A model generated the notes under the pieces. The model made no database searches, was not told the origin of the DNA, and worked only from the letters and a program-made list of their open reading frames with translations. Shown here in pieces: positions 33,976 through 47,702 of a stretch of 64,000 bases of DNA (its first letter is position 1; the number at the start of each line of letters is the position of its first letter). The stretch comes from Helopsaltes ochotensis (taxonomy: Eukaryota > Chordata > Aves > Passeriformes > Locustellidae). The DNA lies in NCBI GenBank assembly GCA_013400155.1, contig VXBM01000194.1, forward strand, positions 995,603 to 1,059,602. The letters are read 5' to 3'. The position numbers and the translations under genes were made by a program.

Positions 33976-36900
33976 GTCTATTTACACTTAATTACTGTTT
34001 TCTAAAAGAATCTGGCTGCATGCATTGACTAATAGGGAAAACTATCCTCTTCCTCTTGTTATTATAGGTCTCTGTTTTTTTCATTCATAACAAAAATAAG
34101 TTTCAGCACTAATGGTGAGGAAGTGCCAGTTTACACTAACTGTAGTTGAAAAATAGATTAAATTCCAGACAATCACTTAAAATTATAAGCAACAAGAGGA
34201 ACGTATCCAACAGGAGGTTTAGCTAGCTTTGCTTTCACCTAACCTGGTACTGCTCAAGGAGGCTTCTGGTCCCTGATGTACACTCAGATGCTCTAAGAGA
34301 TGGGAGCAGCTGCAAATGGGCTCTGAAAGAGGCACCTAACTAAGGTTTCCACAACCAAGGGATCTATCTATGCCTTCTTTTCTCAGCTATCCTCCCTTTT
34401 TGAGCTACACTAGTCAGGCTTCTTGACTCTTTTGTTGTAGGGTGATCCTCAGAGCTTAACTGTGGAAAAGGATCCAAGCACAACCAGCGGTGGACACATT
34501 GCTCTCTATCAATACTTTTTGAATGGAAACAACAAATAAAGTTCTTCAATTTCTGTTTAATGTAGGAGCATTAAAAGAAAATTTATTATGTATTGCCCTT
34601 ATTTGTCATTATAAAGAATTCCAGAGCTGTTATATGAATATCTACATCTCCCTACTTTTTTCAGCACGAACAATATTTACCTTCAGAGTATGAAATTTTG
34701 ACTTTAACATGGAGCTTTCACAGTTTCCATCTGACTTTATTTCATCCATAGTGGATTAGTATGACTCACTACTGGCAAAACAAAGAGCTACAGACCTGTG
34801 CAAATCAAAGCTGCAAGTAATGAAGCCAGTCAGTGGGGCTGTGAGGGGAACAGCTGCAAGTGGGAGCGTACAGCAGAAGCAAACACAGGCATCAGCCCTC
34901 TTGGCTCACCAGCCAGTCAGGCAAACACTCACACCTCAACATAACCAAATATGGAGAGAAGGAAAGTTGGAAAGAGAACTTAATCCTTTAAAAAATGTTC
35001 TACCTGATCATGCCCTCCTCAACAGGCAGGACTTGGCAGTGGAACAGCCCACAGGCTTAACTGGAAATCTGTGTGTACTGGAAGCAGTTTATTGCTGGAT
35101 CCATTATTCTGCATGGTTTTGCCCTTGCAGTTACTACAACTGCCTCCTTTTTCCCTTATGCAGTTTTTTTATTTGCCTGTTTTAAGTCTGAGGTTTGAAT
35201 CTGTTCACATGTCCTTTGTTTAAACACATCCCTGCTGCCTTCAGGTGTGTTTGTTGATCCCTGAGCTGAAGCTAGGGAAAAAAAAAGTAGCACTGGATAA
35301 CAACACATTGCATCACCCTCACAAAGAGTGGGAAACCAAATCACTTCCTCCCAACCTTTTGTCCCTGGAGCTCTTCATATTTCTGCAGTAACTTAGCAGG
35401 CTGACTTCATTCCCATGGTCCTTTCAGTCTGATGGGATTTGCTCATTCACCTTAAGGAACTGGAAGTTTAGAAGGAAAAACTTTGATAATAGTGTTGAAT
35501 GGGCTGGTATTTACAGCTGCATTCTTTGAAATTACTCCAGATGAAGAAGCCAGTGTACCAAGTTATCTTACCACTCTTTGCTTTTCAGAAATCTGCATTG
35601 TATCTGACAGCAGATACACACCACACAGAAATTACCCTGCCAGTGGATGCTTGAATTAGATTTTGCCTAAAAGTATGTGATGGCTTTTGGTTTGTGATCT
35701 TGTGAAATCAAAATATTGAATTGCTGTTTAATTTAAATTAAAAACAAACAAAATAATTTATCCCCCCCAAAAAAATCAAGTTTAATATCATGTTCAGAAA
35801 ATCTTGTTTTAGGATAAATTTTAGATGATCTACACAGGGCCCCTAATTTAACGCCTAGGCAGTGCCATGTTCAGCACTGCAATTGCTGTGTATTGCTTTG
35901 TGGTTCCTCTTGCTTTTATGGTCCTAGGGTCATCCTGGAGTCTGCAGAGCACGGCTTAGTGGAAACTATTCATCCACTTGTCTGAAAAAAATAGACAGAA
36001 AAGTGGACTAGAAAAACAAATGCAACCTGTTTGGTTTTGTGCAGTGTCTGGAAAGCAGAATTCATCTTAGTAAACGCAGAAGTTCACCTCAGATCTGGTC
36101 GTGGGGAGTCCCCTTTACAGGCAACAGAGAGAGAATCAGTGCACAAAGGGAACTACGCATGGCTCATCTCTTCCTAAAGAAAATGTCTGGAACAGCTCAC
36201 ACTATTTATGCCCTCAGCATGCCTGGTTCTTTCCAACTGAGGAGAAAGACTGGGCTGACCTCTCATACACAGGGATCTACACCACAGCTGTCTGGAATTA
36301 GGGATTAGCCTCTCATAATGATGGAACATATAGGTGGAACAAGATTACATTTCCTAAAGCCTTTTACACGCAGCAGCTCTGGGTCCAGTGTGTGCTGTGC
36401 CTGTCCCCTGCACACAGTTGCTGTGGATATGTGCTCCCCTAGTGCCATTCTTGGCATCTCTGTTTTTCACAACCTCTCTGCTCACAGTTCCCAGGGCAAG
36501 GCAGCAGTTTCAGCACATTTTCTCACCAAGTGAGCTTCATCTCTTCCAAAGAGGGCTCTGGCTCCCTTTCCTCTGCTTGCCCCAGTCCTGTAACCTGTGC
36601 AGCAATACCTGAAATCTTTTTTCAAACAAATACTGTTCTGTTGAAGTAAGCACTTTAAGATTCTTCAGTTAGAACAAGAGGCAAAGATTACCCAAATGGT
36701 CTGAGTGACACCATAACATTCCTCTCTGCACCAACGTATTCAAGACTTGGTGTTCACATGGCACTGGAGATAACAGAGTTATTACCTGTAGTGGAAAATC
36801 TGTGCTGTTTAAAGAAACAGTTGCTTAAACCTGTTCCATTGAATGCCAGTTAGGGTCCACTTTTGGCATATTCCCAAATCAGCCTTGAGCTGAACAACTC

Positions 36901-38605
36901 TTGATCAGTTCCACGGAAAGTAAACGACACATAATTGTGGGTTACAGCAAGATATTGATGTGAGGGCAAATGTAGCATTATAAGGAGGCAGATGACAGCA
37001 CAACTTGGTTATTTTGTCACTTCAGTGACAGAAGTGGAGAAAACCATCTATTGCCCAGTTACTGTAAACCTGCCCTGTTTGTTTTGGGTTTTTTTTCAGA
37101 CAATGGATAATTATAGATATGGGCTTCTTGGAAGCTCGAGGACAGCAATTATGGGATGTTTGTCTTTTGAACACTCTTTGCTGTAACTGACATAGAAATC
37201 TATGCATCAGTTTGAATGTTTGGAATCTGTCCAATGACATAGAGGGCTGATACCTCTTCATACTACCAATTTCATGATTGCAACAAAATATTATTGTATG
37301 TAAACTATTCTTCCTGGTGTTTTGGCTGAAGCTGACAATACTGGTTCACTTAACTAATTAGAAGATTTTCAGATTTTTAGGTTTTGATGTTTAATCAAAT
37401 GGATTCACTCCTCCAAGTGTTACCTCATAAAAATAGCAGAGCTTCAATTGATACTTTTCATTTCTGTGCTATAAAATATTGCAAACAACTCACACTGTGT
37501 CTTTTATTTTCAAAAACTGAGGAACTGTCTTAATTCCTTACCTGTTCCATACACAGGAAGAATTACACAGAGAGAAAAAAAATAAAGTATTGCCTGTGCA
37601 ATTTTTATACTATCTCTCTACAGGAAGCTTTTCTTTTTTATATAACAGATCTTTCCACTGACATTCGAATCAGACTATGCTTACCTGATGCCCAATATGA
37701 GTTTGATAATGTTCTTCATTTGAGAATGTGATTATTGAGAAATCACCTACTGCAACTTTATGTATTCAGACAACACAGATAAATACACACTCTTCTGCAA
37801 ATGCCCTTCCAAGAGTTTCTGAGCTAGCAGCTATAAGTGATTCACCTCATACTATAAAATGTCAGTGCAGTAACCTTAGGGCATCCTCGAACATGAGTCT
37901 GAAGTTAGTGGATTATGAAGTAAGAAACAAGTAGGTTATGCATTTATTATATGCATTATTATCCTGGACTATAATAATGCTGGCTGACCATGTTAAGTCA
38001 TGTAGAGAATTATGTTTCAAGACTCATGTAAGCTTACTAAATGTGTCAGTATTAATGTGCAATTGAGAGGTATTTCACAAAAAGCTATTTTTCCACACCC
38101 ACTTATCTTCGGTTCAGCATTGCCCAGCTTAATCTCTATGGGCTATCACCCATGATTTTAGTATAAGCAGGACAGTGGATAAAGAAGTATCTGTTGAGAA
38201 CTGTCCTACAGAAAGAGGATACAGAGAGAAAAAGCAGTAATTGGCTCCTTCACAGACCACACAAACAATATAATTCCTGAAAGCTTTTGCAAATTTGTTT
38301 TACTTTTCAAGCTAATATGAGTCCTCAGTGTATCATCTCAAGAATGTTGCCATTGTTTGAGGCGCCTTCAGTCTCACAGTGAAAGTACATGGATTATGGC
38401 AGCAGAAGCACAGGCAGGAAAGCCAAGGCAGATTGTCTTGCTCTTCTCACAGCCTGGCTACTGCTGTCTTCCCAAGGAGAGCAGATGAAAAATTATTTGG
38501 TCTAAAGTCCAGGGGAAAATTAGTTCACTGTTGTACCCTTTACAATCCTCCTCGTTGAGGAAGGCTTCTCAATGAGCAGCACTGCTGAAGTGGATGAATA
38601 CATGC
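33976..38605. other. Intergenic sequence, no gene recognised
   Basis: Non-coding DNA between two CR1 copies. The longest frame is 121 codons (34820-35185, +), with no motif recognised. Frames near 36039-36612 are short, overlapping and unlinked. No RNA gene is seen. Confidence 0.55.
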
Positions 38606-38815
38606 ACAGAACCACAAATGCTTTGGGTTGGAAGAGACCTTTAAAGATCATCTAATGCAAGACCTCTGCTGCGGGCAGGCAAATTTTTCACTAGTCCAGG
38701 TTCCTTAAAGTACTAATCAGTCTGACCTTGGACAATGCCAATGATGGAGCATCCACAACTTCTCTGGGCACATCTTTCATCTTGTTCACTGAAGTATTAA
38801 AAGAAGTACAAGGCT
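38606..38815 (-). mobile_element. CR1 LINE, short diverged fragment
   Basis: The + strand shows reverse-complement CR1: GCTTTGGGTTGGAAGAGACC, TTTAAAGATCATCTAATGCA, TAGTCCAGGTTCC, CTGACCTTGGACAATGCCAA and GATGGAGCATCCACAACTTC with TCTGGGCA after it. It is truncated on both sides and lacks the terminal tail repeats. Confidence 0.88.
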
Positions 38816-41800
38816 CCCATATGAGTGAATTTAACCTCTGGAGAACACAACTTTGCATCAATCTGTTCAATTTAACCTGCTGATGAATAAACTAAAACAA
38901 AACAGATCTTTGTAAACTTTGTTGAGTTTCAGTTTTCAAAGAGAGAGAAGGAAAATGAGGGCAAGGATTTAGACCTATTGAGTATAATGTAAGTAGTCAT
39001 ATGCTGTAAAATGAGAGATTTTATTAACCTGGGTGAGAGAAAAGCAGGAAATTGCCGTATTATATCATTTTCTACTGAGAAACCTCTGGTGGAATTGCTA
39101 TTTCCAAGAGGGCCTAGTGTTCCTAGAATGAGAATTGATTTCATTTTTCTCTCATCATTCCACTGTGAAAATAGAATCTGGGGTTTTGCCCAATTCTGTA
39201 GGAGTATCTTATTTTTAAAATCATTATTACAATAAGGCCAAGTTCCTCTTAAAACAAACCACTTTATATGTTTAAAATCTCATATGCTTGGTGTTTATTG
39301 TCTGCCACATCCCAATATTTTACAAGTGTCCTATAATGATAGCTTCCTCTTTCATGCTGCATTTTGTAAAGAGATTTCAAAGCATTTCCCAAAGAAAGTG
39401 AACTATAATTATGCACGTGGTAGAGATGGGGAAACAGAAACACCAAGAGGTAAAGCAATTTGCCCAAGGTGACAGGACAAATTAGAGGCAGAGTCAGGCA
39501 TAAATCCTATGTCTCCTGCTTTTTGCTTCCTTGCTAACCACAGCCTCACTTGGAGATGGTATCACCAGCTTTTAAAAGCAGTAGGGAACTGCTATGGGAG
39601 TAGGACAAGAAGCACACTGATGTGAAGCAGATACAGGATCAGAATCAGGGTCCACCAGCGGTTCTTGGTCACAGGGGTAAAAGGTAAATGATATCTGAGC
39701 TGAGAGGGGCTTCCAGGGCAGGTCTGGGAGCTCCTCACTGAATCTTGGCTGGGTAGACAGGGGCTGCTGAAAGGCAGAGCAACCTCCACGGCTGCTGCAT
39801 GGAGGAATCCTCCCTGCAAGCACTGAGGCACTAATTCATGTTCCTGGACATGCACTCCTCAGAAATCAGGCCCACAAATTTTTTTCCCTTTAGTAGTGAT
39901 CAGAGTGGTTGATCATGGAGACAGAGGACTCTGTAGAGCAATGTAGAGCTGCTTTGTCCCACAGGACATCATGCCTTGGAGAGATGCAGTGGCAACCCTC
40001 ACCACCACGTTGCACAGCAGAAGGATTCCTGCATTCCCACAGTGCAGAAACATCTGAACTCTACCGCTATTTGTGGTTTATTTGGCACGTTAAGATTGAT
40101 TTGAAATTATTTCCTGTGTATTCTCAAACCCAGCAGTCGTTTCCCTTTAAAGTGCACCAGCTGTGACTTTGGGCAGGTTCTGTAATTTCAAATGAGGCGC
40201 TAAGAGACTACTCCTTTCAGCAGCTTTTTTTTAATGAGGGTGGGTACCTGTTGCAATGAATCAATTAAAGCTCTTCTGACACACAAGTTGTGTGTTGCCA
40301 GACCCGTTTCACAGGTTTCTCAGGAGGGAGGATAGCATGTGACAGCACACAGAGAAGCCAAGAGTACTGGAGAAGATCAGAAGCCTGCATGAGTGAGCTT
40401 AGCTTTCCAAAATATTTTCTTAAAGCACTATTCAAGGGACCACTGACCTCTGCAACAGACAGCACCATGGTGGAGCAGGAGATGCTGCTATCGTGTGCTT
40501 ATCCTCAAGAAAAGTGTAAGTGACCAAATATGATTTTGTACAAAAAATGAAAACAGGATACTGGAGGAAGGAAATGAAAGAAATTATCTAGGTTGTATAA
40601 TTGAAAAGACTGAGGGAGTAGAGGGGAAACGCTGAAAGAAGGAAATAAGGAAGCTATTAACTTTATATTGTAGGCATGCAATTGAAATACGATTAGCGTA
40701 CTTGCAAGCAAAGAAAGGATGCTTGTAATGCACAACTCTTACATAAAAGCTTCTTGAAGAAACTTGCTTTAATCTCTGACTTTCTGCTTGTATTTGCAAA
40801 GTGCTGTGGTATGGAGCTTCTTGTGTGGTAGAAAATATGAGCAACGAGCTTTGATTTAGTAACTTAGGGAGCAGACTGGAGTGCAAAGAAAGCATTTTCA
40901 AGAAAGATATGGTGGGATTCAAACAAACGACTTAGGCTTTTTAACAATGTAATGCCTCTTTTTCCTAAGACATTGGTAAACTTCTGATATCTTATCCAAA
41001 TTAGATTAGGGTACAGTGGGAATATACCCAAATCCATCCCTCCTTCCTGAAAGCATGCTATCACAGAACCTCTTCGTGAAACCAGATTTTTTTTTATTAT
41101 CAGCATAAAATATAATACAGGCAACAAACCAAATAAAGTCTGTATGTATTGGCTTTTAAAATGCCTGGGAATGTTTTAAAAGACTAACGAAATAACCGAG
41201 TCAGATTTCCAGCATGCCAAAGATGAGTATGACGGAAAGGTAGAAATGTAGCTGACTACAATAAAGTCGGGTAACTAAGTCTGGACTGGACATGTCTGAA
41301 CAAAATATTAAGCAAATGTAGAAATGGAACTGGTATATCCTGAAGCCACTTCAGTGCATTGCCAAAACAAAATTCCATACAAAAAAAACCCCTCTTCTCC
41401 CTTTCAACTCAAGATATATTGCTTTTTGAATAGCCCAGCTTGCTTTGGCAACTTCATGAGGAGGCTATTTAAAACTTACTCCAGATTCAAGGATTGTGTT
41501 TGTTCTGTTTGTAAAAATATCACTTTGTACTGGGCTTTGTGCTCATTATCGGGAGCCGAATAGGACAAGGATGTCAGCAAAGATAGGGTTTACCTGTGAA
41601 GAGACATTTTCAGTTTTGTCTTGTTTTCTACTCCCTACTTTGCGTATGCAAAAGGCAAGAAAGAGATAAAAATCATCCTTACCACAGTGTCCTGTTGAGC
41701 TGACTTAGAAGCTCATAACCAACTGACTGCAACAGAGCTTAAGTGAAACCTGGAGTTAAAACACCTGTGATATTAAAAAAACCCAACCAAACCATACTTC

Positions 41801-43502
41801 CCTTTCTACTGCCTATTGTCCTATTGAAGGTTTTTTAAAAAGCAGGATGACAATACTTTATATTTAGCTTTACTGTAACTCCAGCAATATAAATGATTTT
41901 GTTTGTTTTGTGGAGTGGTTTTTCTTTTCTTTCTCTTGTTCACTTTAGTGTTAAATAGAAAATGGGAGTCATAGTGGGTTAAAATCATCCAACTGCCTTT
42001 TATGGTAAAAGGTCATTGGACCTCTCAAATTGCTCAGTTTTTTGTATGACATTTAACTTCTTACTGTGTGTTATTGAATTTGCATGTGTGTGAGAGAGAT
42101 TTCTCAGTCTCAGTTTGGCTGTCAAGTTCACAGAAATGTGGCATGCGGCACTGTAGGGGCTGAAAACATTGCATAGAGAAATCAAATCAAGCCCAAAGGA
42201 ACTAAATCCATAGGAGGAAGGGAGCCATGTAACACCTCAGGATGGATGAGCTGGGTCCACTAATTACACCTTCTGGTGACATGAATCAGCAGTGACCCCC
42301 CTGAAGCCAACTGAGTTACCCTGTGGGCTCAAGAAAGGACTATGTGGAGGACCAGCCTCGCTGCATTTACTGTATTAAGCTCTTACCCAGAACAGGTAGG
42401 GTGTGTATCTGACATGTTAAAAAGACAAACAGAGCACTGAAGGGGTCCATTCTAGCTGTAAAGGGTCAAATTATGCCTCAGTGGGTGATGCTTTTCAGCT
42501 CAAAATTAAGTGATGTCTTGGATTGATCCAAAAGGCCAACCCGCAGTAGATTTATATTTATTTAGGTTTATAAATAAAAACCTAAATCTTTTAAGAAATT
42601 CTTTCTTCTAAGCAAAACAAGCATGGAATATCTTTGGAAGTCTGGACCTACTTGTTGGGAGCTGTTGCTTTTCTACATGTTGCTATGCGAAGTCAACAAG
42701 AAGCACTAAACTTTATACCTGATCCAAAGGTCTAGCTATCTGTGACGATGCATTTCCATGTGCCTTCTGTTTAATGCCGTCTGTTTCCCTAAAAGGTCTT
42801 GCAAGGAAAAACTAAGATATTTGCAGTTTGGGTTGTTTGGGTTTTTTTAACCTCCGAGAAACACCAGGATGGTCACAACACTGAAAAATTAGCCTGTAGT
42901 TAGCAATATGGCATGTTTTTCATAGAACTGTGGTGGTCTAGTGCTGTAGTGCCATGTTATTCAGTCCATGGGTAAATACTTTCTCTTGCCTTGAAGGGAA
43001 TATGAGCTGGGGATTTTTGTGATCTGTAGCCTTATTTCACCAGGTATTTGGAGCAATCTTTGTTGAAGCCATTAGAAATTTTCTTGGCAGAGGCAGCTTT
43101 CTAAGGAAAAAATAGTAAATTAGCCATGACAATGGATTTTGCTCCTCTTAGAAAGAAAAAAAGTGTGTCAAATATGTAGTTGCTCCTAGAACAGGATAAA
43201 CAGACTTCTAAACTGTGTGACATAGTCCTAGGTGTTCCTAAGTAGCTGCTTGCAAATGTAAATTTCCAAGGAAAATAACAGAAGCTATCCTTTTGCACTT
43301 CTCCCTTTGTATTATTATTTATTTTAATAATGGTTTCATATTTTGTCATATATTTTGGATAGCTTATGTTAGGCTGTTTCTTCAGGTAATATTCATACAT
43401 TCTCAAAGCCCAAATATAGATTTTGTGGGGTTTTTCTTGTTTTTTTTTTTAACTCTAGAAGAGCATATGACAAAGTATAGTGGTCTAAGCCTTTATTAAA
43501 TG
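38816..43502. other. Intergenic sequence, no gene recognised
   Basis: AT-rich DNA with chance frames of up to 112 codons (40584-40922, -). A near-perfect inverted repeat, ACACACAA/TTGTGTGT with a single central base, lies at 40279-40295. Nothing else is recognised. Confidence 0.55.
40279..40295. repeat. Inverted repeat, 8-bp arms
   Basis: ACACACAA and TTGTGTGT are exact reverse complements around one G. It may be a symmetric protein-binding site or chance; with one central base it cannot form a stable hairpin loop as it stands. Confidence 0.5.
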
Positions 43503-43600
43503 CCCCCCCGCAAACAACCAATCAATCAAAAAAACAGCCAAAAAAACCAAAACAAACAAAAACCAACAAACAGACAAAAAACCTTCAAGAAACCCCAACA
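43503..43600 (+). repeat. A/C low-complexity tract
   Basis: A run of C residues followed by CAAA, CCAAA and ACAAAC units, with almost no G or T on the + strand for about 95 bp. It yields a meaningless 63-codon Lys/Gln/Asn-rich frame. Confidence 0.8.
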
Positions 43601-45596
43601 CTTTTGTGCTTTTACTTTAATTTTCTGTCACATAGTTAATAGCTACTCTTTTTTTTCCAATTATTCTAAAAGCAAATCACCTTTATGTTAGAATCAAACA
43701 ATGATATTTTAACCAAAAATTGTGTTTGAAGTGAGGGTTGGGGATTTTTTTGTTCATTTGCTTGTTTTGAGTGACTGTTTCTCAGCTATGAGATGTCAAA
43801 TGCGCTTTCAGGATGGCTTACTTAGATTTCAGATTTGAAAAATCATTGTAAAATAAATATATTTCATTCTTGCTGTCTAAGTGCAGCACTGTGGTGTTAC
43901 GTGTGTGCTGATCAGAAGATGTGGTAACTATCTGTTCTCTCTCTGTCATGAGAAGACAGAATGTGGTGGTTGCCCAGGCGGAGTATTTAAAAAGTTTTTA
44001 TCTGAAACAGTTTTCCCAGACACTTGCTCATTCTCAGTCCCATTTAATTTTATTTTCAGATCTAAATATTTTCTTTGATCATGTTAAATGCATTCTTTTA
44101 GACTTTTAAATTAATGATCATCATCAAAGCAGGGTGATTCCCTGTTAACAATATCACTGTTTTTTTTTTTAATCGCTTCTCAAATTTGATGATGACTTCT
44201 CTTTTGTTTTGTTTGGATTGTGGAGTACGTATTAAATCATGTCAGACTAAGTGCTGGTCTCAGGTGGATCACAAGAAAAACAACCCTAGTTATTTCCTGA
44301 TGAACAGCTACCTTTTTGAAACCTAACAGGGAATCAATTCCTAATCTAACACACTCTCTGCAAGTTCCAAATGTGTAAATGCACATTTTGAATAAAAAAG
44401 TCATGCGCAGTTAAATTGCATGTCTTGGAAATCAAAATATTCTGTTCCAATACAGATACAGTTCTTGAACAGAGCTGTCATATTGTCAAAACAAAAGATT
44501 TATTTAAGGAAATCTGTTTTCTGGGGAACTGTGCTGCCTGTCAGCTTTTTTGGCTGTTTTTTTGGTATCCCGCCAAATTAACACATCAATGTCAATACAA
44601 TCTATAGCTGTAGTCAGCTAATAGGAAATGAAGTCTGTATCACTCCTTAATTCTGAAGATCAGATATGTCCAAAGGAAGAAAAAGTAAACTGAAAACAAG
44701 CCAAAAGTAATAGATGTGCTGTTCATGCGCTTCTCCCCTCAGAGCCACACTGAAACGTACTTCCATGTGAATTCCTGCGTGTTGAACTATCGTTGGAAGA
44801 AGGGTGATGCAATGCTAGGGTGCAGCCCTGGCAGATATAGAGGAGGGACAAATCTACCTGTCAAAGGTTGCAGAGAAGTATATTTGGGGAAACAGTTTAA
44901 GTTATGTTCTTTCTGAGTAGAATGGCCACCAAAAATCTTCTCTGCATAAAGTTGGTATAACCACTGCTGACTACTCATTTTGCACAGATTATCTTAGTTG
45001 TCCCAGAAAAAAAAAGCCAGGCTTTGCTAGAAAAGGAGATGAAGCAAACACCCAAACTCTGCAGGCTCCTCCAGGGGCCTGGCAGCTACATAAAGCCTGC
45101 TCAGGAACCCGGAGGATGCAGGGCCTTTGCCCACACAGCATCCTTGTGTTTAATGTTTTGCTGTTTGTGCTGCTGTGGTAACGAGGGTGGGAATGCTACC
45201 AGCAACTGGAGGCGTGCAGCTCCCCGTGCAGGAAGATGGGCTCTGAGGGACAGTGGGCGGCTGGCCTAGGCTAACTCTGCAAGAAAGGGAAACAATGTTC
45301 AGGGACAAAACAGCAGAAGGAATTTTAAAATGGACTCAGAATATGTCTGCAGTCTTGCTCAGCATACGTGTCACATCTCAAAGGCATCATACACACATCT
45401 ACAGCCACCTGTAATCCTGGGTCCGGGAAGGTTCCTGACTCCGTTGAGATTTTTTTTTCTTCAATCACATCTGCAAGGTTTCTGCTGTATTGTATTCCCA
45501 GGGGATAGAGGCTCTACTCCACTAGCCACATAAAGCTGTTGGTAGTGAGGTGTTTACTTGTACTTCTCACCATACCATAGCATAACCTTTCCTATG
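43601..45596. other. Intergenic sequence, no gene recognised
   Basis: AT-rich DNA with T runs (for example 44159-44170) and no frame above 81 codons. A more GC-balanced part lies at 45024-45270 but shows no recognisable exon. Confidence 0.55.
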
Positions 45597-45640
45597 AAAA
45601 AAAAACCAAAAAACCAAAACCAAAAAAACCCTCAAACCAA
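45597..45640 (+). repeat. A/C low-complexity tract
   Basis: A-run, CCAAAA and CAAAAAAACC units, similar in texture to the tracts at 43503 and 47533. Confidence 0.75.
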
Positions 45641-47532
45641 TCCTACTACCATATTTTTGGCCCAATTGTGCTGTAAAAGTTCTAACGACATAACTGAGAA
45701 CAAAATTTTTCATGATGTTTCCTCCAAGTGGGATGGAGTTTGGAGCACGGCAGGAAACTCTATCCCTTGCTGCTCATTTAAAAGGAGCAAAGTGTCAAAC
45801 CTATACCAGATTTTCTGACCTGGGACTTGACCCAGCTGAGAGATTTAAGACTAAAATCAAACAGAGCTGATGGTGATTAAGTTCAGAAACTTATTTGCTC
45901 TTCAATTTACCAAGATCTTGATGCTGTGTGTCTGTGCATATCCTGAGATGTCCCAATCTTAGAGGAGTTGAGTGAGTAATTCAAGGGTCACTTTGTACAT
46001 ACCTCTAACTAAGACTATTTTAAGGACAAGTGGTCCCACAAGTGTACTCTAAACATACTCAGCTTTCAGGGACATATTTCTCACCTTATTATGTGCAGTG
46101 ACTCTTGCTTTTTGCTCCCAAAATGCAAAATTCTGCTTCTCTGGCTGAGTACTTCATAGTAGAATGAGTATTTACTTCAGAGGACTTGGAGATTTTCATT
46201 CCATATTTGAACAGAGAAGGTTCAAATCTTTTCAGTCTCTTGAGACAAAGCCATGCCAGCAGCAGAGAGGCTACTCTGGCAACAGGCAGTCCCAATTCAA
46301 CATGCCACCAACCTGGTGCTGCTTACTCATTCCAAGCAGAGCTGGACAGGCCTCAGTTTTAGTTTCCCTGCTAGGACTTCTTTTTCTTGTCATTCACACT
46401 CAACTGCTAGTGATTAAAACACAGAAAACCAAGCACAGACGAGGGCCAGAAACCTGGATGCCCTCATGCCAGGTGAGTGTCCTGATCATGAGGAAACCTG
46501 ACTCAGTTGCCTAATATGCTCTTTCTCTTTATGGGCTAGTGTTCCTTGAAATGTTCCCTGCACAGTTGCAGATGGAGGAGCACATCCCTTCAGCCCACTC
46601 AGACTGACCTACTTTAGAGCTGCTAATGGCATGAGCTGGGGGAGGGGGAAGGGTGGGCAGGAATAGCAGCCCCCTTCCCACGCACACTGTGCAGCCAAAG
46701 CAAGGAACCAAACTTAGGACATCCAAATCCCAGGTCACTGCTTTTAGCAGCAACGTCTCCTATGGTTGTGTGGCAACTGTGGCAAAGAGAGAACATTAAA
46801 AAGCATAAGGCCTGCACAGTCCTCTGAAGGGAAGGAGGTAAAAAGAAAAAGGAAAATAAATAAAGGGGGCAAAAAGGCCCCAAAAGTTGTATTTTGGAAG
46901 GGATCCAGTTTGCAGATCCCAATCAAGTGCAAGTATCTCCTTGCAGGTCTGACAGATAGGTTTTAAGGTTTCTCTCCCCACCCAGCCAGCTTGATTGGCT
47001 AGGTCTATGCAGGTACATGCTAAGCTGCTTGGGGTTGTTATTGCAAGCTCCTAACACTCTTTGTGCACTTTATAGATCTATTGCTCCGGATTCAGACTCT
47101 GCTCAAAGGCCTGAGATCTTAAATACGGGGTATTACACCAACTTAACGCTGAGTCACCAAAGCCCTTTATTGAATCTGGTCCCAGTGCATTTTTCAGGCT
47201 TGTTTGCAGAGCAGCAGGTATCATTACAAGGAATAACTGGGTTAATAACAGGGCCTCCTAGAGAGAAAGCAATTCGTAACACCTCTGATGCTTTGACTGA
47301 AACACGGTCATTATCCCCATTCCCAGTTATGTAATAGGGAGAGCAATATTAAAAAAAAAACCAAAAAACTAAAAAAAACCCCTTCTCTCTGTAAAATTCT
47401 TTGCAGTACCCACTGCCTGTATATGGCCACCATATCCTGTTTGCTCAGACTTATGTGGTTACAGTTGCCTGGAACATCCTTAGCAAAATGCCCCTTGAGT
47501 TTTGGTAGCTGGGCATGGGTTAAGAAAATTAA
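45641..47532. other. Intergenic sequence, no gene recognised
   Basis: Non-coding DNA. The longest frames are 116 codons (46164-46514, +) and 105 codons (47017-47334, +), neither with a recognised motif. A short A/C tract lies at 47351-47383. Confidence 0.55.
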
Positions 47533-47702
47533 TACAACAAACACACACACAAAAAAAAAGAAACCCACAAAAAAATCCCCAAAAAACCACAAACAAACCC
47601 AAAACAACCCCCAAAAAAACCCAATGAAACAAAACAAAACACTGAAAACACCCCAAACAACAAAACCCCAATAACCAAAAGAAAAAACCACCAGACAAAA
47701 AG
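47533..47702 (+). repeat. Long A/C low-complexity tract
   Basis: About 170 bp made almost only of A and C on the + strand: (AC)n, then units like CCCCAAAAAACC and AAACAAAAC. It produces long artefactual frames on the - strand (Phe/Gly/Val/Trp-rich), which are not genes. The - strand carries many G runs of 3-4. Confidence 0.85.
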